Assembly (NCBI RefSeq): GCF_003594885.1
Contig: NZ_QZEZ01000001.1
Location: 930,001 to 994,000 of the forward strand
Source of the DNA: Vallicoccus soli
GTDB lineage: Bacteria > Actinomycetota > Actinomycetes > Motilibacterales > Motilibacteraceae
Length of the DNA: 64,000 bases
Reading direction: 5' to 3'
Part shown: piece by piece, positions 47,809-54,681 of the stretch
How the letters are laid out: each line of letters opens with the position of its first letter
Numbering within the stretch: the first letter of the stretch is position 1
Made by a program: the position numbers and the translations under genes
Notes under the pieces: generated by a model
Seen by the model: only the letters and a program-made list of their open reading frames with translations
Database searches by the model: none
What the model was told of the DNA's origin: nothing

Positions 47809-49326
47809 TCAGCCGCGCTCGAGCGCCGTCGGCAGCAGCCCCAGGGGCGGGCTGCCGAGGGCGAGCAGGGCGCGGTGGAAGCGCGGCAGGGAGAAGCCCG
47901 GGCCCCAGGCGGCCCGGGCCTCCTCGCGCAGGCGCAGCAGGGCGAGCTTGCCCCAGGTGTAGCGCCCGTACGTGGGGTCGAACGTCCCGCGCCGCGCCTC
48001 CGAGGCGGCCGACGCGCGCGCCATGAGCGCGTCCTGCTCGAACCGCCGGGTCGCGTCCTCGACGGTCATCGCGCCGGTGTGCAGGCCGACGGCGCACGCC
48101 ATGCGGGTCACCCGCACGAGGGCCTCCAGCCACACGCCGGCCGCGAAGCGCGGGTCGTCGCCGCGGAAGCCCTGCTCGACCATGACCTCCTCGGTGTAGT
48201 GCGCCCAGCCCTCGGCGAACGCCATCGACTGCAGGACCCGCCGCTCGGGGGTCGCGGCGCGGCGCAGCGAGCGCCCGTGCGCGAAGTGCCCGGGGGCGAC
48301 CTCGTGCGCGGTCACCGCGGGCAGCGTGGTGCGGCTGAAGACCGACAGCCAGTCCTCGACGTCCTGCGCGGGCCAGGACGGGTCGGGCGGGGTGACCCAG
48401 TACCAGGACGGGCCGTCCGGCTCCTGGGGCGCGGCCCAGGCCATCATCGCCATCGACCACCGCTTGGACGCCGGCGCCGGGCCGACCCGGCACTCGCCGT
48501 CCAGGTGCGGGGCGAGGTCGTGCTCCCGGGCGAACGCGAGCACCTCGTCGACCTGCGCGCGCGCCTCGCGCAGCACGCCGGACGCGTCGGGGTGGTCCGC
48601 GAGCAGCCGCGGCACGACGTCCTGCGGCCGCTCGCCGGGGGCGATCCGGTCGCACGCCTCGGCGAGCAGCCCGTGCAGCCGGTCCCGCTCGGCGTCGGCG
48701 GCCGCGGCCAGCCGGCCGAGGTCGGCGTCCTGCTCGCCCAGCCCCTCGGGCAGCGCGAGCAGCCGGGTCAGGGCCCGCGCGCCGAGCGAGGGGTCGGGGT
48801 CGCCCTCGCGGGCCGCGCGCTCCAGGTGCGCCAGGAAGCGGTCGAGCGCGGCCAGGGCGGCCGGGTCCTCGACGTCCTCGCCGAGCCCCCGCGCCGCGCC
48901 CAGCAGGGCCTGCGCGACCGGCGCGCTCACCGCGTCCAGCGCCTCGACCGCCGCGTCGACGGCGTCGGGCCAGGCCGCGAGGTGCCGGCCCCGGGCGGCG
49001 GCGCGCTCCTCGAGCGGGGCGTACTCCCGGTCGTACCCCGAGACGTCGAGCGCCTCGACGTGCAGCCCCGGGTCGCGCCGGTGCATGCCCAGCTCGCCGA
49101 GCACGAGCCGCGCGCGGGCCTCGAACGCCGCGACGTGGCGCTCGTCGTGCGGGTCGGGGCGCTGCGGGCCCCCGAGGCGGGCCAGCCCCGCGCGCACGCC
49201 GTCGGGGGAGAGGTCCTGCACCGCGCCGTCGTACCGGTGCAGCCCGGCGCCGTCGCGCGCCTCGGGCACCGCGAGGTCGGTGAGGGCGTCCAGGCGCGGG
49301 TCGGCCGCGGGGTCGCTCGGGCTCAT
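47809..49326 (-). CDS. DUF885 family metallopeptidase-like protein
   Basis: 505 residues from ATG at 49326 (a GTG at 49335 is possible). The DUF885 zinc-peptidase signature is present as HEVAPGH at residues 341-347 (HExxxGH), followed by RVLQSMAFAEGWAHYTEEVM with the third Glu ligand, and ALMARASAASEARRGTFDPT, YGRYTWGKLALLRLREEA. No signal peptide, so cytosolic. Likely a zinc carboxypeptidase or aminopeptidase of unknown substrate. It lies 25 nt downstream of the FAD monooxygenase on the same strand and might be read from the same transcript, though it need not belong to the biosynthetic cluster. Confidence 0.88.
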   Translation of the reverse strand: MSPSDPAADPRLDALTDLAVPEARDGAGLHRYDGAVQDLSPDGVRAGLARLGGPQRPDPHDERHVAAFEARARLVLGELGMHRRDPGLHVEALDVSGYDREYAPLEERAAARGRHLAAWPDAVDAAVEALDAVSAPVAQALLGAARGLGEDVEDPAALAALDRFLAHLERAAREGDPDPSLGARALTRLLALPEGLGEQDADLGRLAAAADAERDRLHGLLAEACDRIAPGERPQDVVPRLLADHPDASGVLREARAQVDEVLAFAREHDLAPHLDGECRVGPAPASKRWSMAMMAWAAPQEPDGPSWYWVTPPDPSWPAQDVEDWLSVFSRTTLPAVTAHEVAPGHFAHGRSLRRAATPERRVLQSMAFAEGWAHYTEEVMVEQGFRGDDPRFAAGVWLEALVRVTRMACAVGLHTGAMTVEDATRRFEQDALMARASAASEARRGTFDPTYGRYTWGKLALLRLREEARAAWGPGFSLPRFHRALLALGSPPLGLLPTALERG

Positions 49327-49351
49327 GCCCTGCACCCCACCACACGGCGGG

Positions 49352-50497
49352 TCACCGCGCGGCGGCGGCGTCGTGCCCGTACAGCCAGGCCATCCCCGCC
49401 AGGGCGGCGGTGCCGTCGTCGTCCCGCGCCGCCGGCGGCGGGGGCGGGTCGGGCAGGCGCGCGGCGGCGCGGGAGGCGCGCACGACGCGGGCGGCGCGGC
49501 CGGCGCGGCGGCGCTCGTACGCGGCGAGGGCGGTGGCGGTCCCGCCCGGCCCGGCGTCGCGCAGGCACGCGGCGAGCGCGGCCGCGTCCTCGACCGCCTG
49601 GTTGGCGCCCTGGGCGAGGAACGGGAGCATCGCGTGCGCCGCGTCGCCGGCGAGCGTGCAGCGCGCCGTCGACCACCGCCGGCGCGGCCGGCGGTCCTGC
49701 AGGGGACGGGCCGCCACGGCCGCGGCCTCGCGCCGGCCCGCGGCGAGCAGGGCGCGCACCCGCGGGTCCCAGGCGGCGTACCCGTCGAGCCCGTCCCCCT
49801 CCGGGACGGTCGCGACCCACGCGACCCGGCGCCCGCCGTCGACGGGGTAGTGCACGAGGTGCCGGTCGTGGGCCAGCCAGACGACGGCCCGCTCGGCCCA
49901 CGGCCCGGGCCCCAGCGCGCCGACCGGGACGACCCCGCGGTGGGCGAGCTGGCCGGAGGGGCGCGGTGCGTCCGCGTAGAGGCCGGCGCGCACCGCCGAG
50001 CCGATGCCGTCCGCGCCGACCACGACGTCGGCCTCGTGCAGCGAGCCGTCCTCCAGGACGAGCCCCACGCCGTCGGCCGACTCCTCGACCCGCGCGACGC
50101 GCGAGCCGGTCCGGACGAGCCGGGGCCCGGCCAGCGCGAGCAGGGCCGCCTGCAGGTCGGGGCGCAGGAGCGTGAGGTACGGCGCCCCGTACGCCCCGGC
50201 GCAGGCCGCCCCGAGCGCGGTGCGCTGCACGACGGTGCCGTCGTCCCAGCGGCGCACCTCGCGCCCGTGGGGGAGGCCGACGCGGTCGGCGCGCAGGTGG
50301 CGCCCGAGGCCGAGCGCGCGCAGGTGGCGGGTGGCGTTGGGGGAGAGCTGGATGCCGGCGCCGACCTCCTCGAGGCGGCGGGCCCGCTCGTGCACGACGA
50401 CCTCCGCGCCGTCGGCGGCGAGCGCCGCCGCCGTGCAGAGGCCGGCGAGGCCCCCGCCGGCGACGGCGACCCGCAGCGGGCGGCCCACGGCGCTCAC
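49352..50497 (-). CDS. FAD-dependent aromatic monooxygenase (salicylate hydroxylase-like)
   Basis: 381 residues from GTG in a GTGA overlap with the synthase upstream. Group A flavin monooxygenase: RVAVAGGGLAGLCTAAALAA (FAD GxGxxG), GAGIQLSPNATRHLRALGLG, the DG motif EADVVVGADGIGSAVRAGLY and CTLAGDAAHAMLPFLAQGAN (second FAD site). These enzymes hydroxylate phenolic acids, sometimes with decarboxylation, using NAD(P)H and O2. Position at the end of the aminohydroxybenzoate operon suggests an aminohydroxybenzoate or derivative as substrate, as for related monooxygenases in manumycin-type pathways. That assignment is inference. Confidence 0.85.
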   Translation of the reverse strand: MSAVGRPLRVAVAGGGLAGLCTAAALAADGAEVVVHERARRLEEVGAGIQLSPNATRHLRALGLGRHLRADRVGLPHGREVRRWDDGTVVQRTALGAACAGAYGAPYLTLLRPDLQAALLALAGPRLVRTGSRVARVEESADGVGLVLEDGSLHEADVVVGADGIGSAVRAGLYADAPRPSGQLAHRGVVPVGALGPGPWAERAVVWLAHDRHLVHYPVDGGRRVAWVATVPEGDGLDGYAAWDPRVRALLAAGRREAAAVAARPLQDRRPRRRWSTARCTLAGDAAHAMLPFLAQGANQAVEDAAALAACLRDAGPGGTATALAAYERRRAGRAARVVRASRAAARLPDPPPPPAARDDDGTAALAGMAWLYGHDAAAAR

Positions 50498-51600
50498 TGC
50501 TCCAGGCAGAACTCGTCGATGGGGTAGCCGACGTGGCGGTCCGCCGTCGGCAGGTGCCCCAGCAGCCGGTGCCCGGGGCGCAGCTCGGTGCTGTTGAGCA
50601 CCTCCGCGCCGGGGCCGAGCACCCGCACGTGCCAGTCGTGCTGCAGGATCAGGTTGACCGGCCGCCCGTCCGCGGACACCGCGTCGACGGAGATGAGCGG
50701 GCGGGTCTCCATCTTGACCCGGCCCACCGGCACCTCGCGGGTGCGCCCGTCCGCGCCGACGGCGGTGACGGTGCTGCCGGAGCGCAGCTCGGAGAGGTAC
50801 TGGGTGCGGCCGCCGGCGCCGAGCGTGTACGAGTGGATCGCGCCCGCGTTGATGCGGAACGGCCGGGTCGGCATGTAGGGCAGCGGGTGGGTCTCGCTGA
50901 CGCACAGCACCATGCCCTTGGAGTGCGAGCCGACGAGCAGGCCCTCGTCCTTGGCCAGGTAGGCGCAGGTGTCCACGCAGGCCCGCTCGCCCATCCCGAT
51001 GTCGCTCGTGCGCACGACGGTGAGCTCCTCGAGCTCGAGCGTGCCGGCGTTCGCGGCGGCCGCGGCCCGCAGGCCCGTCGCGTCGCCGACGGCGCGGCCC
51101 GGCATGAGCACGCCGTCCGAGCCGAGCTCGAGGACGCCGAAGACGATGCGCGCCTCCGCCGGGTCGGCCGCGGTCGTGACGAGGGTGCCCTGCGCGCCGC
51201 TCGCCGCCGCGATGACGATCTCCAGCGGGATCTTCGTGGGGTCGCGGAACTGCAGGACCGTCCAGCGCTCGGTGCGCGCCGCCTGGCAGGCCCGCTCGAG
51301 GCTCTCGGCGTCGACCACCTCGATGAACACGCCGGTCTCGACGTCCGGCCGCTCGCGCTGCAGGTCCGCGCGGTCCACCGGGTCGCGCAGGACGACGACG
51401 TCCGCGGGGCCGGTCGCGTCGCCGGGGCGGCGCTGCTCGGGGAGCAGGACGCGCCGCACGCTCGGCGGCAGCCCCTCCAGGTCCGCGGGGTCCGAGGCCA
51501 CGACGCCGTCGATGCCGGCGTGCAGGGCCTCCTCGACGACGGCCGGGCGGGACGCGCCCGCCTCCCTAACGTCGAGCCAGCACAGTCTGCTCGGTGCCAC
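50494..51600 (-). CDS. 3-dehydroquinate synthase II family enzyme (GriH-like, 3-amino-4-hydroxybenzoate synthase)
   Basis: 368 residues from GTG at 51600 with GGGAGGAGAG upstream, starting inside the last 35 nt of the aldolase gene. Matches the archaeal AroB'/GriH family: WTVLQFRDPTKIPLEIVIAA, MGERACVDTCAYLAKDEGLL, VGSHSKGMVLCVSETHPLPY, RPFRINAGAIHSYTLGAGGR and YLSELRSGSTVTAVGADGR. In archaea the family makes dehydroquinate; in actinomycete secondary metabolism (grixazone GriH) it cyclises the aldolase product to 3-amino-4-hydroxybenzoate. The gene pair order aldolase then synthase is the same as griI-griH. A secondary-metabolic role is preferred because bacteria normally use a different dehydroquinate synthase. 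Confidence 0.88.
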   Translation of the reverse strand: MAPSRLCWLDVREAGASRPAVVEEALHAGIDGVVASDPADLEGLPPSVRRVLLPEQRRPGDATGPADVVVLRDPVDRADLQRERPDVETGVFIEVVDAESLERACQAARTERWTVLQFRDPTKIPLEIVIAAASGAQGTLVTTAADPAEARIVFGVLELGSDGVLMPGRAVGDATGLRAAAAANAGTLELEELTVVRTSDIGMGERACVDTCAYLAKDEGLLVGSHSKGMVLCVSETHPLPYMPTRPFRINAGAIHSYTLGAGGRTQYLSELRSGSTVTAVGADGRTREVPVGRVKMETRPLISVDAVSADGRPVNLILQHDWHVRVLGPGAEVLNSTELRPGHRLLGHLPTADRHVGYPIDEFCLEQ

Positions 51601-52474
51601 TGGTCTCTCCTCCCTGCTGCGTGCGGTCGCCGGTGCGGGCCGCGGTCCGGTCGGTGCGGTCGGTGCGGTCGGTGCGGTCGGTGCGGTGGTCCTGCTGCGG
51701 GAGGCCGTGCACGAGGCGGGCCACGACCTCAGCCGTCGTGCGGGGGTCCCGGGACCGGAAGACGCCGCGCCCCATGGCCACCCCGGCGGCCCCGCCGAGG
51801 ATCGCGTCGCGGACGAACTCGATCGTGCTGCTCTCCTCGGGCCGCTGCGGGCCGCCGGCGACGAGGACCGGCACGGGGCTGGCCGAGGTCACCTCGCGCA
51901 GCGCGGCCACCGAGCCGGGGAACACCGTCTTGACGACGTCGGCCCCGAGCTCGGCGGACACGGTCACCGCGTGGGCGACGAGCTCCGGGTCGCGCGGGTC
52001 CGCCACCCGCGGCCCGCGCGGGTAGGCCATGACGAGCAGCGGGACGTTCCACCGGTCGCACGCCTCGCCGACGCGGCCGAGGTCCTCGAGCTGGCGCGCC
52101 TCGGTGTCCGAGCCCAGGTTGACGTGCACGCTCACGGCGTCCGCGCCGAGGCGCACCGCCTCGGCCACGTCGGTCACGAGGTACTTCGCGTCCGGGTCGG
52201 GGGCCGCGCGGGTGCTGGCGCTCAGGTGCAGGACGAGGGACAGGTCGCGGAAGCGCTCGGGCCGGACCTGGCGCAGGCTGCCCTTGTGCAGGCAGACCGC
52301 GTCGACGCCCGCGGCGGCGAGCCGGCCGACGAGGCCGTCGAGGGTGGTGCCGCGGGGGAGGACCGGGCCGTCGCTGACGGGGTGGTCCACCGGGACGACC
52401 ATGAGCCGCTCCGGGTGGTGGCGGAAGAGCCGCCGCAGGCGCAGCGACCGGGCGGGGTGCGAGATCACGGGCAT
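51566..52474 (-). CDS. Class I aldolase, ADH synthase/GriI-like (DHAP + aspartate semialdehyde type)
   Basis: 302 residues from ATG at 52474, overlapping the ligase gene by ten nt. DeoC/FbaB-type barrel close to archaeal AroA' and GriI: RLMVVPVDHPVSDGPVLPRG, VDAVCLHKGSLRQVRPE, DAVSVHVNLGSDTEARQLED, Lys182 in LGADVVKTVFPGS as the likely Schiff-base lysine, and VPVLVAGGPQRPEES. GriI condenses dihydroxyacetone phosphate with aspartate semialdehyde, giving the C7N precursor of 3-amino-4-hydroxybenzoate. Residues 263-302 form a low-complexity tail (RTD repeats, then Gln/Gly/Thr-rich) encoded by the 9-bp minisatellite and running 35 nt into the next gene; family members normally end before it. Confidence 0.88.
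   Translation of the reverse strand: MPVISHPARSLRLRRLFRHHPERLMVVPVDHPVSDGPVLPRGTTLDGLVGRLAAAGVDAVCLHKGSLRQVRPERFRDLSLVLHLSASTRAAPDPDAKYLVTDVAEAVRLGADAVSVHVNLGSDTEARQLEDLGRVGEACDRWNVPLLVMAYPRGPRVADPRDPELVAHAVTVSAELGADVVKTVFPGSVAALREVTSASPVPVLVAGGPQRPEESSTIEFVRDAILGGAAGVAMGRGVFRSRDPRTTAEVVARLVHGLPQQDHRTDRTDRTDRTDRTAARTGDRTQQGGETSGTEQTVLARR
51649..51684. repeat. Four perfect copies of 9-bp minisatellite GGTCGGTGC
   Basis: Identical in unit and copy number to 2292-2327. It lies in the 3' end of the aldolase gene and encodes Arg-Thr-Asp repeats on the minus strand. Confidence 0.95.
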
Positions 52475-54093
52475 GGCGTGCTCCTGTCGGGGGTGGCGGC
52501 GGGTGCGGAGCCGGCGGCGAGCCGGGCGACGTCGGGCTTGCCGCTGGGGGTCAGCGGGAGCCGCGCGGCGACCTCGACCCGCTCGGGGCGGTACGGCCCG
52601 CCCAGCAGGCCGGCCACGTGGTCGGCGAGCGCTGTCCCGGTCGCGGTGGCGGCGGGCCGGACCTGCACGGCGGCGAGCAGGTGCTCGACCCGCTGCGCGT
52701 CGCTCACGCCCCAGGCGGCGGCCAGCACGACGTCGGGGTGGGCCAGGAGCGCCTGCTCGACGGCGGCGGGGTGGACCTTGAGGCCCCCGACCTTGAGGAC
52801 CCGACCGCGGCGGCCGACGAGCTCGAGGTGCCCGGTGGGCGTGCGGCGGGCGAGGTCGCCGGTCCGCACGGCGCCGTCGGGCGCGCGTCCCGTGCCCGCC
52901 TCGCCGAGGTAGCCGTCCATGGTCGTGGGGCTGCGCACCCAGACCTCGCCGACCTCGCCCGGCGCGGCGTCGCGGCCGTCCTCGCCGACCAGGCGCAGGT
53001 CCACCCACGGGAACGGGCGCCCGACGGTGCCGTGCAGCTCCGGCTCGGCGTGGTCGAGGGCGTGCAGGCAGCTGATGCCGCCGGTCTCCGTGGTGCCGTA
53101 GACCTGCACCAGCGCCGGCCCGACGCGGCGGGCGGCCTCCGCGACGCGGTGCGGCGCCGCCGGGGTGCCGCTGTAGACGACCCGGCGCAGCCGGGACAGG
53201 TCGGTCGCGCCCAGGCGCGGGTGGTCGAGCAGCGCGTAGAGGTGCGGCACCGCGAGGTAGGCGTCCGTCACGGCGTCGGCGGCGACCGCGTCGAGCACGG
53301 CGCCGGCGTCGAAGCCGGCGTGCAGGACGACGGAGCCGCCGCGGGCCAGCGCGGCGTCGAGCATCGGCGCCACGGTGTGGCCGACCGGTGTCGCGGCGAG
53401 GACGCGCGGGCGGTAGTCACGCGCGTCCTCGCCGAGCAGGCGGACGAGGCGCTCGTACGTGCCCCAGGACTGGACGACGGCCTTGGGTCGGCCGCCGCTG
53501 CCGCTGGTGGAGGTGACGAGCGCGCGGTCGTCGGGTGCCGGCGCGGGCGCGTCGGCGGGGTCGAGGCGGTCGGGGCCCTCGAGCGGCGCCAGCCCCGTCC
53601 CGGGGCCGGTCGCCAGGAGGCGCACCCCGGTCGAGCGGGCCAGCAGGCGGCCTCGCGCCGCCTGCGGCGGGTCCACGACGAGCAGGTGGGCGCCGGTCAG
53701 GCGCAGCAGCCGCGCCTGCGCCGCGCCGTCGAGCTCCTCGTCGTCGGTGCGCGGGTTCATCGAGCGCACGTGCACCGCGCAGGCGCCGAGCAGCTGCGCG
53801 GCGTGGCGGGCGACGAGCTGGTCGACGCCGTTCCCGGTGAGCAGGAGGGCGACGGTGGTGCCGGGACCGGCGCCGAGCCGGCGCAGCGTGGCGGCGGCGG
53901 CGAGGACCCGGTGGGCGTACCGGGCGCCGGTCGTGGTGCCCGCGGGCCCCAGGACCGCGGGGCGGTCGCCGAGCCGGGCGGAGGCCGTGACGATCCGTAC
54001 GACGGAGCGCTCTGCGCTCGCGGTGCCCGGCGTGGCCTGCTCGGAGCTCGGTGCTGCGGTGGCGGTGCTCGTGGGGGTCGCGGTGGTGGTCAC
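52465..54093 (-). CDS. AMP-dependent acyl/aryl ligase (ANL superfamily)
   Basis: 542 residues from GTG at 54093 with GGGAGGAGGC upstream. Adenylating-enzyme motifs are complete: phosphate loop LVTSTSGSGGRPKAV near 193-206, YGTTETGG at 332-339, RTGDL at 410-414, GRRGRVLKVGGLKVHP near 427-442 and the catalytic Lys519 in PLTPSGKPD. The first 30 residues are Thr/Ala-rich and disordered. No fused carrier domain, and no free carrier protein is seen in the window. It probably activates an aromatic acid, most simply the 3-amino-4-hydroxybenzoate made by the next two genes, as adenylate or CoA ester. NosI in nosiheptide assembly is a functional parallel. Substrate is inferred. Confidence 0.88.
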   Translation of the reverse strand: MTTTATPTSTATAAPSSEQATPGTASAERSVVRIVTASARLGDRPAVLGPAGTTTGARYAHRVLAAAATLRRLGAGPGTTVALLLTGNGVDQLVARHAAQLLGACAVHVRSMNPRTDDEELDGAAQARLLRLTGAHLLVVDPPQAARGRLLARSTGVRLLATGPGTGLAPLEGPDRLDPADAPAPAPDDRALVTSTSGSGGRPKAVVQSWGTYERLVRLLGEDARDYRPRVLAATPVGHTVAPMLDAALARGGSVVLHAGFDAGAVLDAVAADAVTDAYLAVPHLYALLDHPRLGATDLSRLRRVVYSGTPAAPHRVAEAARRVGPALVQVYGTTETGGISCLHALDHAEPELHGTVGRPFPWVDLRLVGEDGRDAAPGEVGEVWVRSPTTMDGYLGEAGTGRAPDGAVRTGDLARRTPTGHLELVGRRGRVLKVGGLKVHPAAVEQALLAHPDVVLAAAWGVSDAQRVEHLLAAVQVRPAATATGTALADHVAGLLGGPYRPERVEVAARLPLTPSGKPDVARLAAGSAPAATPDRSTPCP

Positions 54094-54116
54094 GGTGCCT
54101 CCTCCCTGTGCCTCGG

Positions 54117-54170
54117 TCGTGCGGGTGGTGCGGTTCGTGCGGGTGGTGCGGGTCGTGCGGGTGGTGCGGG
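54117..54170. repeat. Six 9-bp units (three 18-bp copies) in the leader of the ligase operon
   Basis: Unit TCGTGCGGGTGGTGCGGG repeated three times, with one base change in the first copy. It lies between the hairpin at 54181-54220 and the ligase start at 54093, so the promoter or leader of the operon must contain or adjoin it. Related in length and composition to the two GGTCGGTGC arrays. Confidence 0.9.
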
Positions 54171-54180
54171 TCGCCGGCGC

Positions 54181-54220
54181 CGACGCGCCCGGCCGGCCCG
54201 AGGGCCGGACGGGCGCGTCG
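54181..54220 (-). terminator. Strong hairpin just after the precursor gene
   Basis: CGACGCGCCCG(G)CCGGCCC at 54181-54199 pairs with GGGCCGG(A)CGGGCGCGTCG at 54202-54220: 18 pairs with one mismatch. It begins 20 nt beyond the precursor stop. Probably terminates most precursor transcripts; partial read-through could feed the ligase operon. Confidence 0.75.
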
Positions 54221-54240
54221 CACGGCGTGGGGGAGCGTCC

Positions 54241-54411
54241 TCAGCAGGCCGAGCAGGTGGAGCTGGAGGACGACGAGGTGCCGATGCTGCCGCTCGAGGC
54301 GCCCATCTCCGGCAGGGCCGTGCCCTGCGCGACGTCGAGCGTCTCGAAGCCGTCCACGTCGAACGCGCCGAAGACGTCGTCGGTGGTCGGCTGCTGCGTG
54401 TTCTTCGCCAT
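54241..54411 (-). CDS. Thiopeptide/thiazolylpeptide-type precursor peptide
   Basis: 56 residues from ATG at 54411, with GGAAGGA about eight nt upstream. The leader contains DVFGAFDVDGFETLDVAQGT followed by ALPEMGA, the acidic leader and cleavage-region pattern of thiazolylpeptide precursors. Cleavage after MGA would leave the core SSGSIGTSSSSSSTCSAC (residues 39-56): ten Ser, two Thr, two Cys. Ser/Thr are substrates for glutamylation-elimination to dehydroalanine or dehydrobutyrine or for oxazole formation, and the two Cys for thiazoles. SagB-, LanB-, ThiF- and YcaO-type genes surround it. It sits alone between two hairpins, which suits a highly expressed short mRNA. Exact cleavage site is predicted, not shown. 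Confidence 0.9.
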   Translation of the reverse strand: MAKNTQQPTTDDVFGAFDVDGFETLDVAQGTALPEMGASSGSIGTSSSSSSTCSAC

Positions 54412-54490
54412 GGTGCTGTCCTTCCGGTTGTCCCCGGCCCCTGCGGCCGGCGTGGTTCCAAGGTGCCCCACCCGGACGGCGGGGGGAAGG

Positions 54491-54519
54491 GTTTTCCCGC
54501 CCGTCCTGACGGTTGTCAC
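54491..54519 (-). promoter_or_regulatory. Putative promoter of the precursor gene
   Basis: Minus-strand GTGACA (54514-54519) is a good -35; 17 bp further is GAAAAC (54491-54496), a weak -10. The -10 lies within an inverted repeat GGGAA-N5-TTCCC at 54484-54498, a candidate operator. The leader would be about 70 nt. Confidence 0.35.
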
Positions 54520-54630
54520 CTGCGCGCTGAGAAACCGCTCTCCTGCGTCATGCGGGACTTGCGCGTCCTGCCGCCCACCGGTGCGCTGGGAGGTCGGCCC
54601 TGCGCGCCCGGGCGCCGGCCCCGCACGGCA

Positions 54631-54665
54631 GCGGCCCCGCGCTCGACGGACGAGCGCGGGGCCGC
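54631..54665 (-). terminator. Terminator hairpin after the SagB-type dehydrogenase gene
   Basis: GCGGCCCCGCGCTCG at 54631-54645 pairs perfectly with CGAGCGCGGGGCCGC at 54651-54665, loop ACGGA. It begins 17 nt after the sagB-like stop and separates that transcript from the precursor gene. Confidence 0.85.
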
Positions 54666-54681
54666 GGGGGGCGTGGCGGTG

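Noticed and set aside
49326-49352. DUF885 peptidase as the RiPP leader protease
   Set aside because: It is on the same strand and close, but it belongs to a widespread family also found outside such clusters and separated here from the peptide genes by the aromatic-acid operon; no evidence links it to leader removal.
50494-52474. Aromatic amino-acid (shikimate) biosynthesis role for the aldolase/synthase pair
   Set aside because: That archaeal role is possible by family, but bacteria use a different route, and adjacency to ligase, monooxygenase and RiPP genes favours an aminohydroxybenzoate pathway.
51649-54170. CRISPR-like array
   Set aside because: The repeats are short tandem units without spacers, and no cas genes occur in the window.
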